From JAIYDJ01 sp031398695 (GTDB lineage Bacteria > Pseudomonadota > Alphaproteobacteria > Rhodobacterales > Rhodobacteraceae): a DNA stretch of 9,015 bases. Where the stretch lies: the NCBI GenBank assembly GCA_031398695.1, contig JANNNU010000085.1, positions 1-9,015 of the forward strand, given 5' to 3'. A model generated the notes under the pieces. The model saw only the letters and a program-made list of their open reading frames with translations, had not been told where the DNA came from and searched no databases. Shown in pieces: positions 1 to 6,885 of the stretch; positions within the stretch are counted from its first letter, which is position 1, and every line of letters starts with the position of its first letter. Made by a program: the position numbers and the translations under genes.

Positions 1-1376
1 GCCACGCCCAGCGTCAGGGTGCCGGTCTTGTCGAACACGACGGTATCGACTTCGGCCAGCCGTTCCAGCGCGGTGCCGCTTTTGATCAGCAGGCCCTTGC
101 GGAACAGTTTGCCGCTGGCAGACGTGACCACGGCGGGCACCGCAAGCCCGAGAGCGCAGGGACAGGTGATGATCAGCACAGCGGCAGAAATGTTGATGGC
201 ATGGCGCAGATCGCCGCCCGTCCGCCACATCCAGAAGCCGAAGGCGGCAAAGGACAGGATGTGGACCAGCGGCGAATAGATCCGGGCGGCACGGTCGGCG
301 AGGCTGGTGTACCGGGTCTTCGCTCCTTCGGCGACGGCGACCAGATCGGCCATGCGGTGCAGCGACGAATAGCGCCCCGCCGCGATCACGCGAATGGTCA
401 GCGGGCCGGTCAGGTTCACCTCGCCCGCACTGACGACGCAGCCGGGTCCGGCATAGGCGGGCAGGCTTTCGCCGGTCAGCAGCGACCGGTCGATCTCGCT
501 GGCACCGTCGGTGACGATGCCATCGACCGGCATCCGGCTGCCCGGACGGACCCGCACCAGATCGCCGACCCAGACGTCGGCCAGCGGCAGTACCGTCTCG
601 ATCCCGCTGCGCAGAACGGTGGCGCGCGGCACCTCCAGCGCGGCCAGCTCTTCGGCTGCGGACCGGGCGACGGCGCGGGTCCGGTGATCCAGATACCGCC
701 CGGCCAGCAGAAAGAAAGTCAGCGAGACGGCGGCGTCGAAATAGGCCATCTCGCCGCCCATCACCGTTTCGAACAGCGAGATGCCGCTGGCGAGGATCAG
801 GGCCAGACTGATCGGCACGTCCATTCCCAATCGGCCGACCCGCAGGGCCGCCCAGGCGCTGCGAAAGAACGGTTGACCGGCGAACGCCACCGTCGGCAAG
901 GCGATGATGGCGGAAATCCAGTGGAACAGGGTGCGCGTCGCGTCGGGTGCGCCGGCCCAGACCGCCACGGAAAACAGCATGACGTTCATCATGGCAAATC
1001 CGGCAACGCCCAGTCGCACCAGCAGCTCTTGCCCCTGCCGGTCGGTTTCGGTCGCGGACAACAGGCCGGGGTCAAGCTCATGTGCCTCGAAACCCATCCG
1101 CGAAAGGGCTTTCACCAGCCGGTCGGCCGTGACATCGGCGGATGCCTCGACGCTGACCCGGCGCAGCGTCAGGTTGACGCGCGCCGACCGCACGCCGGGC
1201 ACTGCGGCAAGTCCGGCCTCGACCGTTGTCATGCAGGTTACGCAATGTGCGGTCGGCAGCGACAGGATCAGCCGCGCGGAGCGGGCGGCGGCCAGACCCG
1301 CGATCGTCTCGGGCGAGGGCGCCGCCGCGCACCCGGGACAGGCCATCGCCATGCCGGGCGATGCGGCCATGGTCAT
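1..1376 (-). CDS. ccoI: CcoI/FixI copper-transporting P1B-type ATPase, cbb3 oxidase assembly (partial, C-terminal half missing)
   Basis: This is an inner-membrane heavy-metal P-type ATPase of the CcoI/FixI branch, which moves copper needed for the CuB site of cbb3 oxidase. The window contains 458 residues and the gene continues past the left edge. Visible in order: an N-terminal CxxC at C13-C16, a second metal-binding motif HCVTC (C45, C48) opening a heavy-metal-associated domain, membrane helices from about residue 118, the actuator motif TGE at 301-303, the transport motif CPC at 405-407 in a membrane helix, and DKTGTLT with the phosphorylated aspartate at D449. The nucleotide-binding domain lies outside the window. 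The start ATG at 1376 overlaps the ccoH stop as ATGA; an in-frame ATG two codons later (1370) is an alternative. The CPC motif shows copper-type transport, and the FixI assignment rests mainly on its place after ccoG and ccoH. ccoS would be expected next. Confidence 0.95.
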   Translation of the reverse strand, partial: MTMAASPGMAMACPGCAAAPSPETIAGLAAARSARLILSLPTAHCVTCMTTVEAGLAAVPGVRSARVNLTLRRVSVEASADVTADRLVKALSRMGFEAHELDPGLLSATETDRQGQELLVRLGVAGFAMMNVMLFSVAVWAGAPDATRTLFHWISAIIALPTVAFAGQPFFRSAWAALRVGRLGMDVPISLALILASGISLFETVMGGEMAYFDAAVSLTFFLLAGRYLDHRTRAVARSAAEELAALEVPRATVLRSGIETVLPLADVWVGDLVRVRPGSRMPVDGIVTDGASEIDRSLLTGESLPAYAGPGCVVSAGEVNLTGPLTIRVIAAGRYSSLHRMADLVAVAEGAKTRYTSLADRAARIYSPLVHILSFAAFGFWMWRTGGDLRHAINISAAVLIITCPCALGLAVPAVVTSASGKLFRKGLLIKSGTALERLAEVDTVVFDKTGTLTLGV

Positions 1377-1825
1377 CCCCGCACCATCAGGTCGATGCGT
1401 TGCCGAAACGCGGTGCCATCCGGCGCAAAGGCCTGAACCTGCATCATCCATTTGCCGGTTTGCAGGCTGATCGGGGCGGCAAACACGCCGCCATGCTCGA
1501 CAAAGACCGGGCGCGCGTCGTCGCGGGCCTCGGTCGTGCGGCCGACCAGCACTGAAAGGTCGTGCACCGGGGCCGGCAATCCGGCCGCATCGCGGAACGT
1601 CAGCCGCAGGGTCCCGGCCGCATAAGCGGATTCGAGCGTCCATCCCAAGGCGCGTTGCGCCGTGCGTTCCGCGTCGAAGGTCTGACTGGCCACGTAGGAA
1701 TTGCGCACTTCGAGCCCCGGAAAGGTTGCGACGGCAAAATACGCGAGCGCCATGTTCACCCCGATGACCACCGAAAAGGCCCCGACCGTGATCGCAAGAA
1801 CGTGTTGACCTGTCAGTTCTGCCAT
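1373..1825 (-). CDS. ccoH: CcoH/FixH cbb3 oxidase assembly protein
   Basis: A 150-residue protein of the FixH family, a membrane-anchored factor required for assembly or stability of cbb3 oxidase. One transmembrane helix spans about residues 9-31, and the rest is a predicted periplasmic domain. The stretch PGLEVRNSYVASQTFDAE followed by ALGW (about 36-62) is the family's characteristic segment just after the membrane anchor. The start at 1825 is firm: it lies one base after the ccoG stop and is preceded by a strong Shine-Dalgarno sequence AGGAGGA (1837-1831) five bases away, which itself lies in the end of ccoG. The stop overlaps the ccoI start. Its exact biochemical role in the family is less clear than that of its neighbours. 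It contains no cysteines, so it is unlikely to bind copper through thiols. Confidence 0.93.
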   Translation of the reverse strand: MAELTGQHVLAITVGAFSVVIGVNMALAYFAVATFPGLEVRNSYVASQTFDAERTAQRALGWTLESAYAAGTLRLTFRDAAGLPAPVHDLSVLVGRTTEARDDARPVFVEHGGVFAAPISLQTGKWMMQVQAFAPDGTAFRQRIDLMVRG

Positions 1826-1826
1826 G

Positions 1827-3263
1827 TCAGTCCTCCTGTCCGTTGAACACGGTGTCGCTGTGGATGCGGTCGGTGTTGCCCAGATCCTCGACCCAAAGGC
1901 GCACGTGGGTCTGATCCTCGGTCGCGGCGGCGGATGCGGCGGGCGCCACGAGGTAGATGCGCTGGCCGGTCGTCGCGTTGCCCGGCACGCTGATGGTCTG
2001 TGCGGGCTGACCTTCCAGGCTCAGGGCGAGCGGCTGGTCCGAGGTGAGGGCGATGCGAAACTGCCGCGCCTCGCCGTGCTTGTTCAGCAACCGCAGATCA
2101 TAGGTGTTGCGGATCGACCCGTCTGACAGGACGACGAAGGTTGGATTGCGCACCGGCGTGACGTTGACCCCGATGTCGGACCGCAGGAACAGCGCGGCTA
2201 CCAGACCCACCCCCACCCCCGACCACAACACCGTGTAAAGGATGGTCCGGGGCCGCAGGATGTGGTGCCAGATGGATTTGGGCTGCGCGCCGGCGCGTTC
2301 GGCGACTTCGTCGGTCAAGGCCAGATAGTCGATCAGACCCCTGGGTTTGCCGATCTTGGCCATGGTGTCGTCACAGGCGTCGATGCACAGCGCACAGGTG
2401 ATGCAGGCCAGTTGCTGGCCTTCGCGGATGTCGATCCCGGTGGGGCAGACGTTGACGCAGGCCATACAGTCGATGCAGTCGCCCTGCTGGTCGGCCGGGG
2501 TCACGGCACCCTTGTGCAGCTTTCCGCGCGGCTCTCCGCGCCAGTCGCGGTAGGCGACGGTGATCGTATCTTCGTCCATCATCGCCGCCTGGATGCGCGG
2601 CCACGGACAGGCGTAAATGCAGATCTGTTCCCGCATGAAGCCGCCAAAGACGAAGGTCGTCGCGGTCAAGGCGGCTATCGTGATCCAGGCCGCCGGACTG
2701 GCCTGCAACGTCACAAGGTTGCGCAGCAGCGTGGGTGCATCGGCAAAGTAGAACACCCATGCCCCGCCGGTCGCCACGGCGATCAGCAGCCAGACTGTCC
2801 ACTTGACCGCGCGCTTGCGCAGCTTTTCCGCGTTCCAGCCTTGCCGGTGCAACCTGAGCCGTGCGTTGCGGTCGCCTTCGACCCAGCGTTCCACCAAGAT
2901 GAACAGATCGGTCCACACGGTTTGCGGGCAGGCATAGCCGCACCACACCCTGCCCAGTGCCGAGGTGAACAAGAACAGCCCCAGCCCCGCCATGATCAGA
3001 AGGCCAGCGACGAAATAGAACTCGTGCGGCCAGATCTCGATCATGAAGAAGAAGAACCGGCGCCCCGCCAGGTCGATCAGCACGGCCTGGTCGGGCAGGT
3101 TCGGCCCGCGATCCCAGCGCAGCCACGGCGTGATGTAATAGATGCCCAGCGTCAGCCCCAGCAGCCACCACTTCAGCGTGCGAAAGCGGCCCTTCACGCG
3201 GCGCGGAAAGACCGGCTCGCGCGCGGCGTAAAGCTGGGGCGGGTGGGTGTCGGGACTGGTCAA
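1827..3263 (-). CDS. ccoG: CcoG/FixG polyferredoxin, cbb3 oxidase assembly (TTG start)
   Basis: CcoG is a membrane iron-sulfur protein of the cbb3 assembly pathway; members of the family have been shown to reduce Cu(II) to Cu(I). With the proposed start it has 478 residues, the usual family size. Visible: N-terminal LYAAREPVFPRRVKG, which is typical of the family; membrane helices near 31-48, 82-102, 153-173, 192-208 and 338-360; conserved cysteine pairs CGYAC (108-112) and CIYAC (215-219); two 4Fe-4S motifs, C263/C266/C269/C273 and C287/C290/C293/C297; and a C-terminal immunoglobulin-like periplasmic domain from about 365. The frame is open back to an ATG at 3413, but that would overlap ccoP by about 100 bases and add 50 atypical residues. 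The only good candidate is TTG at 3263, with GGAG at 3273-3270 six bases upstream. Function is secure; the start is inferred. Confidence 0.95.
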   Translation of the reverse strand: MTSPDTHPPQLYAAREPVFPRRVKGRFRTLKWWLLGLTLGIYYITPWLRWDRGPNLPDQAVLIDLAGRRFFFFMIEIWPHEFYFVAGLLIMAGLGLFLFTSALGRVWCGYACPQTVWTDLFILVERWVEGDRNARLRLHRQGWNAEKLRKRAVKWTVWLLIAVATGGAWVFYFADAPTLLRNLVTLQASPAAWITIAALTATTFVFGGFMREQICIYACPWPRIQAAMMDEDTITVAYRDWRGEPRGKLHKGAVTPADQQGDCIDCMACVNVCPTGIDIREGQQLACITCALCIDACDDTMAKIGKPRGLIDYLALTDEVAERAGAQPKSIWHHILRPRTILYTVLWSGVGVGLVAALFLRSDIGVNVTPVRNPTFVVLSDGSIRNTYDLRLLNKHGEARQFRIALTSDQPLALSLEGQPAQTISVPGNATTGQRIYLVAPAASAAATEDQTHVRLWVEDLGNTDRIHSDTVFNGQED

Positions 3264-3269
3264 GGCGAA

Positions 3270-3273
3270 CTCC
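3270..3273 (-). promoter_or_regulatory. Ribosome binding site deciding the TTG start of ccoG
   Basis: GGAG on the minus strand lies six bases before the TTG at 3263-3261. No in-frame ATG or GTG lies between the ccoP stop and the conserved CcoG N-terminus, so this site is what picks the start. The 49 bases between ccoP and ccoG (3264-3312) show no clear hairpin terminator and no FNR-type palindrome, so ccoG is probably transcribed by read-through from ccoNOQP, although a weak internal promoter cannot be excluded. Confidence 0.65.
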
Positions 3274-3312
3274 GCAAGGGTCGGTTGAGGGGGGCAGGGG
3301 GAGCCGCGCGGC

Positions 3313-4254
3313 CTATTCGCCGCCGCCCAGCCCGTGCACATAGACGGCCACCGACCGGATATCCGCCTCGGACAGGCGGGTGTTCCAGTTCGGCATGACT
3401 CCGAAGCGGGCATAGGTCACCGTCTGCGTCAGCGATGCCGGATCGCCGCCGTAAAGCCAGATCGCGTCGGTCAGGTTGGGCGAGCCGAGGTCGCGATTGC
3501 CCAGCCCGGCGTCGCCATGACACCCGGCACAGTTCTCGGCGAACAGCGTGACACCCCCGATTGCCAACGTGGCGTCGTGCTCTTGCCCGGACAGCGCGCG
3601 CACGTGTTCGACCACCTGGGCGATCTCGGGCCCGGACAGCAGCTCGCCGAATTTCGGCATCTCGGAATACCGGGCGTCGGCGTCCGTCGTGTTGCGGATG
3701 CCGTGGGTGATCGTCGCGTGGATATTGGCGATGTCGCCGCCCCACAGCCAGTCGTCATCCAGCAGATTGGGGTATCCAGCCGCCTGTACGCCAGCGGCAC
3801 CCGAGCCGTGGCACTGGACGCACCAGGTGCGGAACACGGCCGCACCGGCGCTGGTGGCGTACTGGTTCAGGTCCGGGTCGCGATTGATCGCGGTCAGGTC
3901 GGTCGCTTCGAGCCGGGCACGGATCGGCGCATTGGCATCGGCGAACTTCTGGATGTCCACCACCACGGCGGCGCGCGTCGAATAGCCGAGGATGCCGCGC
4001 GTGGCCTGATTGACCATCGGCCAGGCCGGATAAAGGATGCAGTAGATCACCGCAAAGACAATGCAGGCATAGAACGTCCACACCCACCAGCGCGGCAGCG
4101 GGTTGTCATACTCTTCGATCCCGTCCCAGGTGTGGCCGGTCGACTGCACCTGCCCCACGGTCTTTCTTGCGTTGACTGCCTTAGAGTCAGGATAGCGCCG
4201 CTCCGGCGGCGACACCTTGTTTTCGGGAACGCGGTCTTCCGGATCAACAGCCAT
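3313..4254 (-). CDS. ccoP: CcoP, dihaem cytochrome c subunit of cbb3-type cytochrome c oxidase
   Basis: CcoP carries electrons from soluble or membrane cytochrome c towards CcoO and CcoN. The 313-residue protein has a hydrophilic cytoplasmic N-terminus, then GHTWDGIEEYDNPLPRWW (about 40-57), the CcoP/FixP signature before the membrane. One helix follows at about 56-77, then two periplasmic cytochrome c domains with haem motifs CVQCH (145-149) and CAGCH (242-246). Likely methionine axial ligands are M199 (in SEMPKFG) and M287 (in GVMPNW). The start is firm: ATG directly follows the ccoQ stop (TGAATG), with GGGAGG at 4268-4263 eight bases upstream. The roughly 38 residues before the signature are charged and proline-containing, and look longer than I would expect in many relatives. 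No internal methionine offers a shorter form. It ends in GLGGGE just before the 49-base gap to ccoG. Confidence 0.97.
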   Translation of the reverse strand: MAVDPEDRVPENKVSPPERRYPDSKAVNARKTVGQVQSTGHTWDGIEEYDNPLPRWWVWTFYACIVFAVIYCILYPAWPMVNQATRGILGYSTRAAVVVDIQKFADANAPIRARLEATDLTAINRDPDLNQYATSAGAAVFRTWCVQCHGSGAAGVQAAGYPNLLDDDWLWGGDIANIHATITHGIRNTTDADARYSEMPKFGELLSGPEIAQVVEHVRALSGQEHDATLAIGGVTLFAENCAGCHGDAGLGNRDLGSPNLTDAIWLYGGDPASLTQTVTYARFGVMPNWNTRLSEADIRSVAVYVHGLGGGE

Positions 4255-4437
4255 TCAGCGGGCCTCCCTGTCCGGCGCTGGCCGGGTGTCGTTGCGAAAG
4301 ATCGAGGCGGCGACCGCATCATGCGTCTTGCGGCTGCCGGGGCGGAAGGCCCACAGGATGATGCCGATGAACACGAACGTCAGCGCGAGCAGCATCCAGC
4401 TGTCGGCAAACTCGCGCAGCAGACTGTAAAGTTGCAT
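4255..4437 (-). CDS. ccoQ: CcoQ, small membrane subunit of cbb3-type cytochrome c oxidase
   Basis: A 60-residue single-pass membrane protein, which in this family stabilises the cbb3 complex or the interaction of CcoP with the CcoNO core. It starts MQLYSLLREFADSWM, has one membrane helix at about residues 14-31, and then the family-typical WAFRPGSRKTHD (29-40) on the cytoplasmic side, followed by a short charged tail. The start is well supported: ATG at 4437 is preceded by AGGAGG (4447-4442) with a four-base spacer, and that site overlaps the TAG stop of ccoO, so translation of the two is probably coupled. It sits between ccoO and ccoP as expected, and its TGA abuts the ccoP ATG with no gap. 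It is easily missed because the same frame stays open far upstream inside ccoO. Confidence 0.95.
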   Translation of the reverse strand: MQLYSLLREFADSWMLLALTFVFIGIILWAFRPGSRKTHDAVAASIFRNDTRPAPDREAR

Positions 4438-4441
4438 GCGG

Positions 4442-4447
4442 CCTCCT
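4442..4447 (-). promoter_or_regulatory. Ribosome binding site of ccoQ overlapping the ccoO stop codon
   Basis: A full AGGAGG lies four bases before the ccoQ ATG, and its first two bases belong to the ccoO TAG stop. This fixes the ccoQ start and implies that ribosomes ending ccoO can restart on ccoQ. Confidence 0.8.
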
Positions 4448-5171
4448 ATCGGTTCGGGTCTGGGATGAAGGTCGAGAAGTCGACCATCGTCCCCAGCACC
4501 TGCAGATAGGCGATCAGCGCATCCATCTCTGACGTGCCAGGCTGACCGTCGAAGTTGCGGGCCTGCGCCCCGGCATAGCGATCCTGCATGCCGGCATAGT
4601 CGAGGTCTGGGTCGGCCTGCGCCGCGAAATCCAGCCGTGCGTTCGTCAGCATGTCGTCGGTGTAGGGCACGCCGACGATGCGGTGCGTGGACATCAGTTC
4701 GTCCACATAGATGCCATCCAGCGGCCGGTTCAGCAGAAAGCCGTATTTCGGCATCAGCGATTCCGGCACCACGGACTGCGGGTTGGTCAGATGGTCGACG
4801 TGCCAACTGTCGGAATACCGCTCGCCGACCCGCGCGAGGTCGGGGCCGGTGCGCTTAGACCCCCACTGGAACGGATGGTCATACATCGACTCTGCCGCGA
4901 GCGAATAGTGGCCGTAGCGTTCCACCTCGTCGCGCATCGGGCGGATCATCTGGCTGTGGCAGACATAGCACCCCTCGCGGATGTAGATGTCGCGGCCGGT
5001 CAGTTCCAGCGGCGTGTAGGGACGCACGCCCGTGACCGTTTCGATGGTGTTCTCGAGATAGAACAGCGGGACGATCTGGACGAGGCCGCCGATGCTGACC
5101 ACGACGAAGCTGAGCGCCAGAAGCAGCGTCGCGTGCCGTTCGATGGGTTTGTGTCGGTCAAGAATGGACAT
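4446..5171 (-). CDS. ccoO: CcoO, monohaem cytochrome c subunit of cbb3-type cytochrome c oxidase
   Basis: CcoO is the membrane-anchored monohaem cytochrome c that passes electrons from CcoP to the haem groups of CcoN. The protein is 241 residues, normal for the family. It has one N-terminal membrane helix at about 15-37, then a periplasmic domain with the haem motif CYVCH (68-72) inside the family-typical EGCYVCHSQMIRP, then YGHYSLAAE and FQWGSKRTGPDLARVG (about 101-116). The likely methionine axial ligand is M140 in SLMPKYGFL. The C-terminal EMDALIAYLQVLG (215-227) is the closing helix of the cytochrome fold. The ATG at 5171 comes 12 bases after the ccoN stop, with GGAG (5181-5178) six bases upstream. 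Nothing appears truncated or missing. Confidence 0.98.
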   Translation of the reverse strand: MSILDRHKPIERHATLLLALSFVVVSIGGLVQIVPLFYLENTIETVTGVRPYTPLELTGRDIYIREGCYVCHSQMIRPMRDEVERYGHYSLAAESMYDHPFQWGSKRTGPDLARVGERYSDSWHVDHLTNPQSVVPESLMPKYGFLLNRPLDGIYVDELMSTHRIVGVPYTDDMLTNARLDFAAQADPDLDYAGMQDRYAGAQARNFDGQPGTSEMDALIAYLQVLGTMVDFSTFIPDPNR

Positions 5172-5183
5172 GGGATGCTCCGG

Positions 5184-6785
5184 TCATTCGGCGGGGATTG
5201 CGGCGGGCGCCGGGCTGCGGCCGGGAACCGAGGTCACCGTGCGCCACAGGTTGACGCACATGATGATGCCGCCGGCCAAGTACATCAGCCCGCCGATCCC
5301 ACGCACCACGTTCATCGGCCATTTGGCGGCAACCGTGTCGGCGAAGGCGTTGACGAGGAAGCCGTTGGCATCCACCTCGCGCCACATCAGGCCTTCCATA
5401 ATGCCCGACACCCACATGGCGCTGGCGTAGAGCACGATGCCGATGGTCGCCAACCAGAAGTGCCAGCTGACCATCGCCAGGCTGTAGAGTTGTTCGCGGT
5501 TCCAAAGACGCGGCACCAGGAAATAGAGCGCGCCGAACGTGATCATGCCATTCCAGCCCAACGCCCCGGAGTGGACGTGGCCGATCGTCCAGTCGGTGTA
5601 GTGGGACAGCGAGTTGACGGCCTTGATGCTCATCACCGGGCCTTCGAACGTCGACATGCCATAGAACCCGATGGCGACGACCATCATCCGCAGCACTGGA
5701 TCGGTGCGCAGCCGGTCCCACGCGCCCGAGAGTGTCATGAGGCCGTTGATCATGCCGCCCCAGCTTGGCATCCACAGCATGATCGAAAACACCATGCCCA
5801 GCGTCGCCGCCCAGTCGGGCAGGGCGGTGTAGTGCAGGTGATGCGGCCCGGCCCAGATATAAAGAAAGATCAGCGCCCAGAAGTGGATGATCGACAGCTT
5901 GTAGGAATAGACCGGACGCTCGGCCTGCTTGGGCACGAAGTAATACATCATCCCAAGGAAACCGGCGGTCAGAAAGAACCCCACGGCGTTGTGGCCATAC
6001 CACCACTGCACCATCGCATCCTGAACGCCCGAGAACACCTGCACCGATTTCGACCCGAAGATCGACACCGGGATCGAGATGTTGTTCATCACATGCAACA
6101 TCGCCACGGTGACGATGAACGCCAGATAGAACCAGTTGGCCACATAGATGTGCGGCTCGCGGCGTTTGATGATCGTGCCAAGGAACACGGCGAGATAGGC
6201 CAGCCAGACCACGGTTAGCCAGATGTCAACATACCATTCCGGCTCGGCGTATTCCTTGGACTGCGTGGCGCCCAGCAGGTATCCGGTCGCGGCCAGGACG
6301 ATGAACAGGTTGTAGCCCCAGAAGACGAACCACGCGAGGTTGCCACCCCACAGCCTCGCCGCAGAGGTGCGCTGCACCACGTAAAAGCTGGTGCAGATCA
6401 ACGCATTGCCGCCAAAGGCAAAGATCACCGCCGATGTGTGCAGCGGGCGCAGGCGGCCAAAGTTGGCATAACCCTGCGCCCATTCGAAATTCAGCGCCGG
6501 GAACGCCAGCTGGAAGGCGATGACCACACCGACCAGAAACCCGGTGACCCCCCAGAACGCGGTTGCGACCACGCCATAGCGGATCACGCCGTCCAGATAT
6601 TGGTCCTGCCGGATCGGCATGCGGGGTTCATCCGTGCGGCGCAGCACCCACAGGAACATCCCCCCCGCCACCAGCATGATGATCAACGCATGCACCAGAT
6701 AGGCCAGGTCGCGGGCATGGTTCGCCGCGATCCCCGCCAGCAGCGCGACCGCGAAGAGGGCGGCGAGTTTGATGATTTCGGTCAT
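5184..6785 (-). CDS. ccoN: CcoN, catalytic haem-copper subunit I of cbb3-type cytochrome c oxidase
   Basis: CcoN reduces O2 to water at a haem b3-CuB centre and pumps protons; cbb3 enzymes serve respiration at low oxygen. The protein has 533 residues with about 13-14 hydrophobic helices. Ligands expected from known cbb3 structures can all be placed: low-spin haem b H116 (RPLHT) and H405; haem b3 H403 (GHVHSG); CuB H265 (WWYGHNAVGF) and H315-H316 (AGPHH). Y309 lies six residues before H315, the position of the histidine-linked catalytic tyrosine peculiar to C-family oxidases. E381 in FEGPVMS matches the conserved glutamate near the active site. Residues 1-55 add helices before the catalytic core. 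The ATG at 6785 has AAGGA at 6796-6792 with a six-base spacer. It is the first gene of the operon, with an FNR-type box about 90 bases upstream. Confidence 0.98.
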   Translation of the reverse strand: MTEIIKLAALFAVALLAGIAANHARDLAYLVHALIIMLVAGGMFLWVLRRTDEPRMPIRQDQYLDGVIRYGVVATAFWGVTGFLVGVVIAFQLAFPALNFEWAQGYANFGRLRPLHTSAVIFAFGGNALICTSFYVVQRTSAARLWGGNLAWFVFWGYNLFIVLAATGYLLGATQSKEYAEPEWYVDIWLTVVWLAYLAVFLGTIIKRREPHIYVANWFYLAFIVTVAMLHVMNNISIPVSIFGSKSVQVFSGVQDAMVQWWYGHNAVGFFLTAGFLGMMYYFVPKQAERPVYSYKLSIIHFWALIFLYIWAGPHHLHYTALPDWAATLGMVFSIMLWMPSWGGMINGLMTLSGAWDRLRTDPVLRMMVVAIGFYGMSTFEGPVMSIKAVNSLSHYTDWTIGHVHSGALGWNGMITFGALYFLVPRLWNREQLYSLAMVSWHFWLATIGIVLYASAMWVSGIMEGLMWREVDANGFLVNAFADTVAAKWPMNVVRGIGGLMYLAGGIIMCVNLWRTVTSVPGRSPAPAAIPAE

Positions 6786-6871
6786 GCCGCATCCTTTTGG
6801 CTGGCTTCACTGTCGACGCGCTGACCACGCCTGATTGCCGCCCGTTGTTGCCGAGCTGGGGCGAGCCTGCC

Positions 6872-6885
6872 TTGATCCACATCAA
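6872..6885 (-). promoter_or_regulatory. FNR/FixK-type operator (anaerobox) upstream of ccoN
   Basis: The sequence TTGATCCACATCAA is a perfect match to the TTGAT-N4-ATCAA consensus bound by FNR, FnrL, FixK and Anr regulators. Its centre lies about 93 bases upstream of the ccoN ATG. If it acts as a class II activator site centred at -41.5, transcription would start near 6837, giving a leader of about 51 bases. The -10 region there is weak by consensus (CAACAA around 6850-6845), as is common for activator-dependent promoters. cbb3 operons of alphaproteobacteria are well-known targets of FNR-family activation at low oxygen. The box is seen directly; the promoter geometry is inferred. Confidence 0.9.

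Noticed and set aside
201..1436. A 411-codon open frame on the plus strand
   Set aside because: It lies opposite ccoI, which has a full set of P-type ATPase motifs. The plus frame is Arg/Gly/His-rich with no domain, a typical antisense shadow in GC-rich DNA.
2262..3398. A 378-codon open frame on the plus strand (and a similar one at 3334-4509)
   Set aside because: They are antisense to ccoG and ccoP and have no motif or ribosome site of their own.
1827..3413. ccoG starting at the ATG at 3413
   Set aside because: It would overlap ccoP by about 100 bases and add 50 residues unlike any CcoG N-terminus; the TTG at 3263 has a ribosome site and gives the normal length.
4683..6218. A 511-codon open frame on the plus strand
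   Set aside because: It is antisense to ccoO and ccoN, whose haem and copper ligands are all intact. The plus translation is very rich in His, Asp and Arg, as expected for a shadow of membrane-protein codons.
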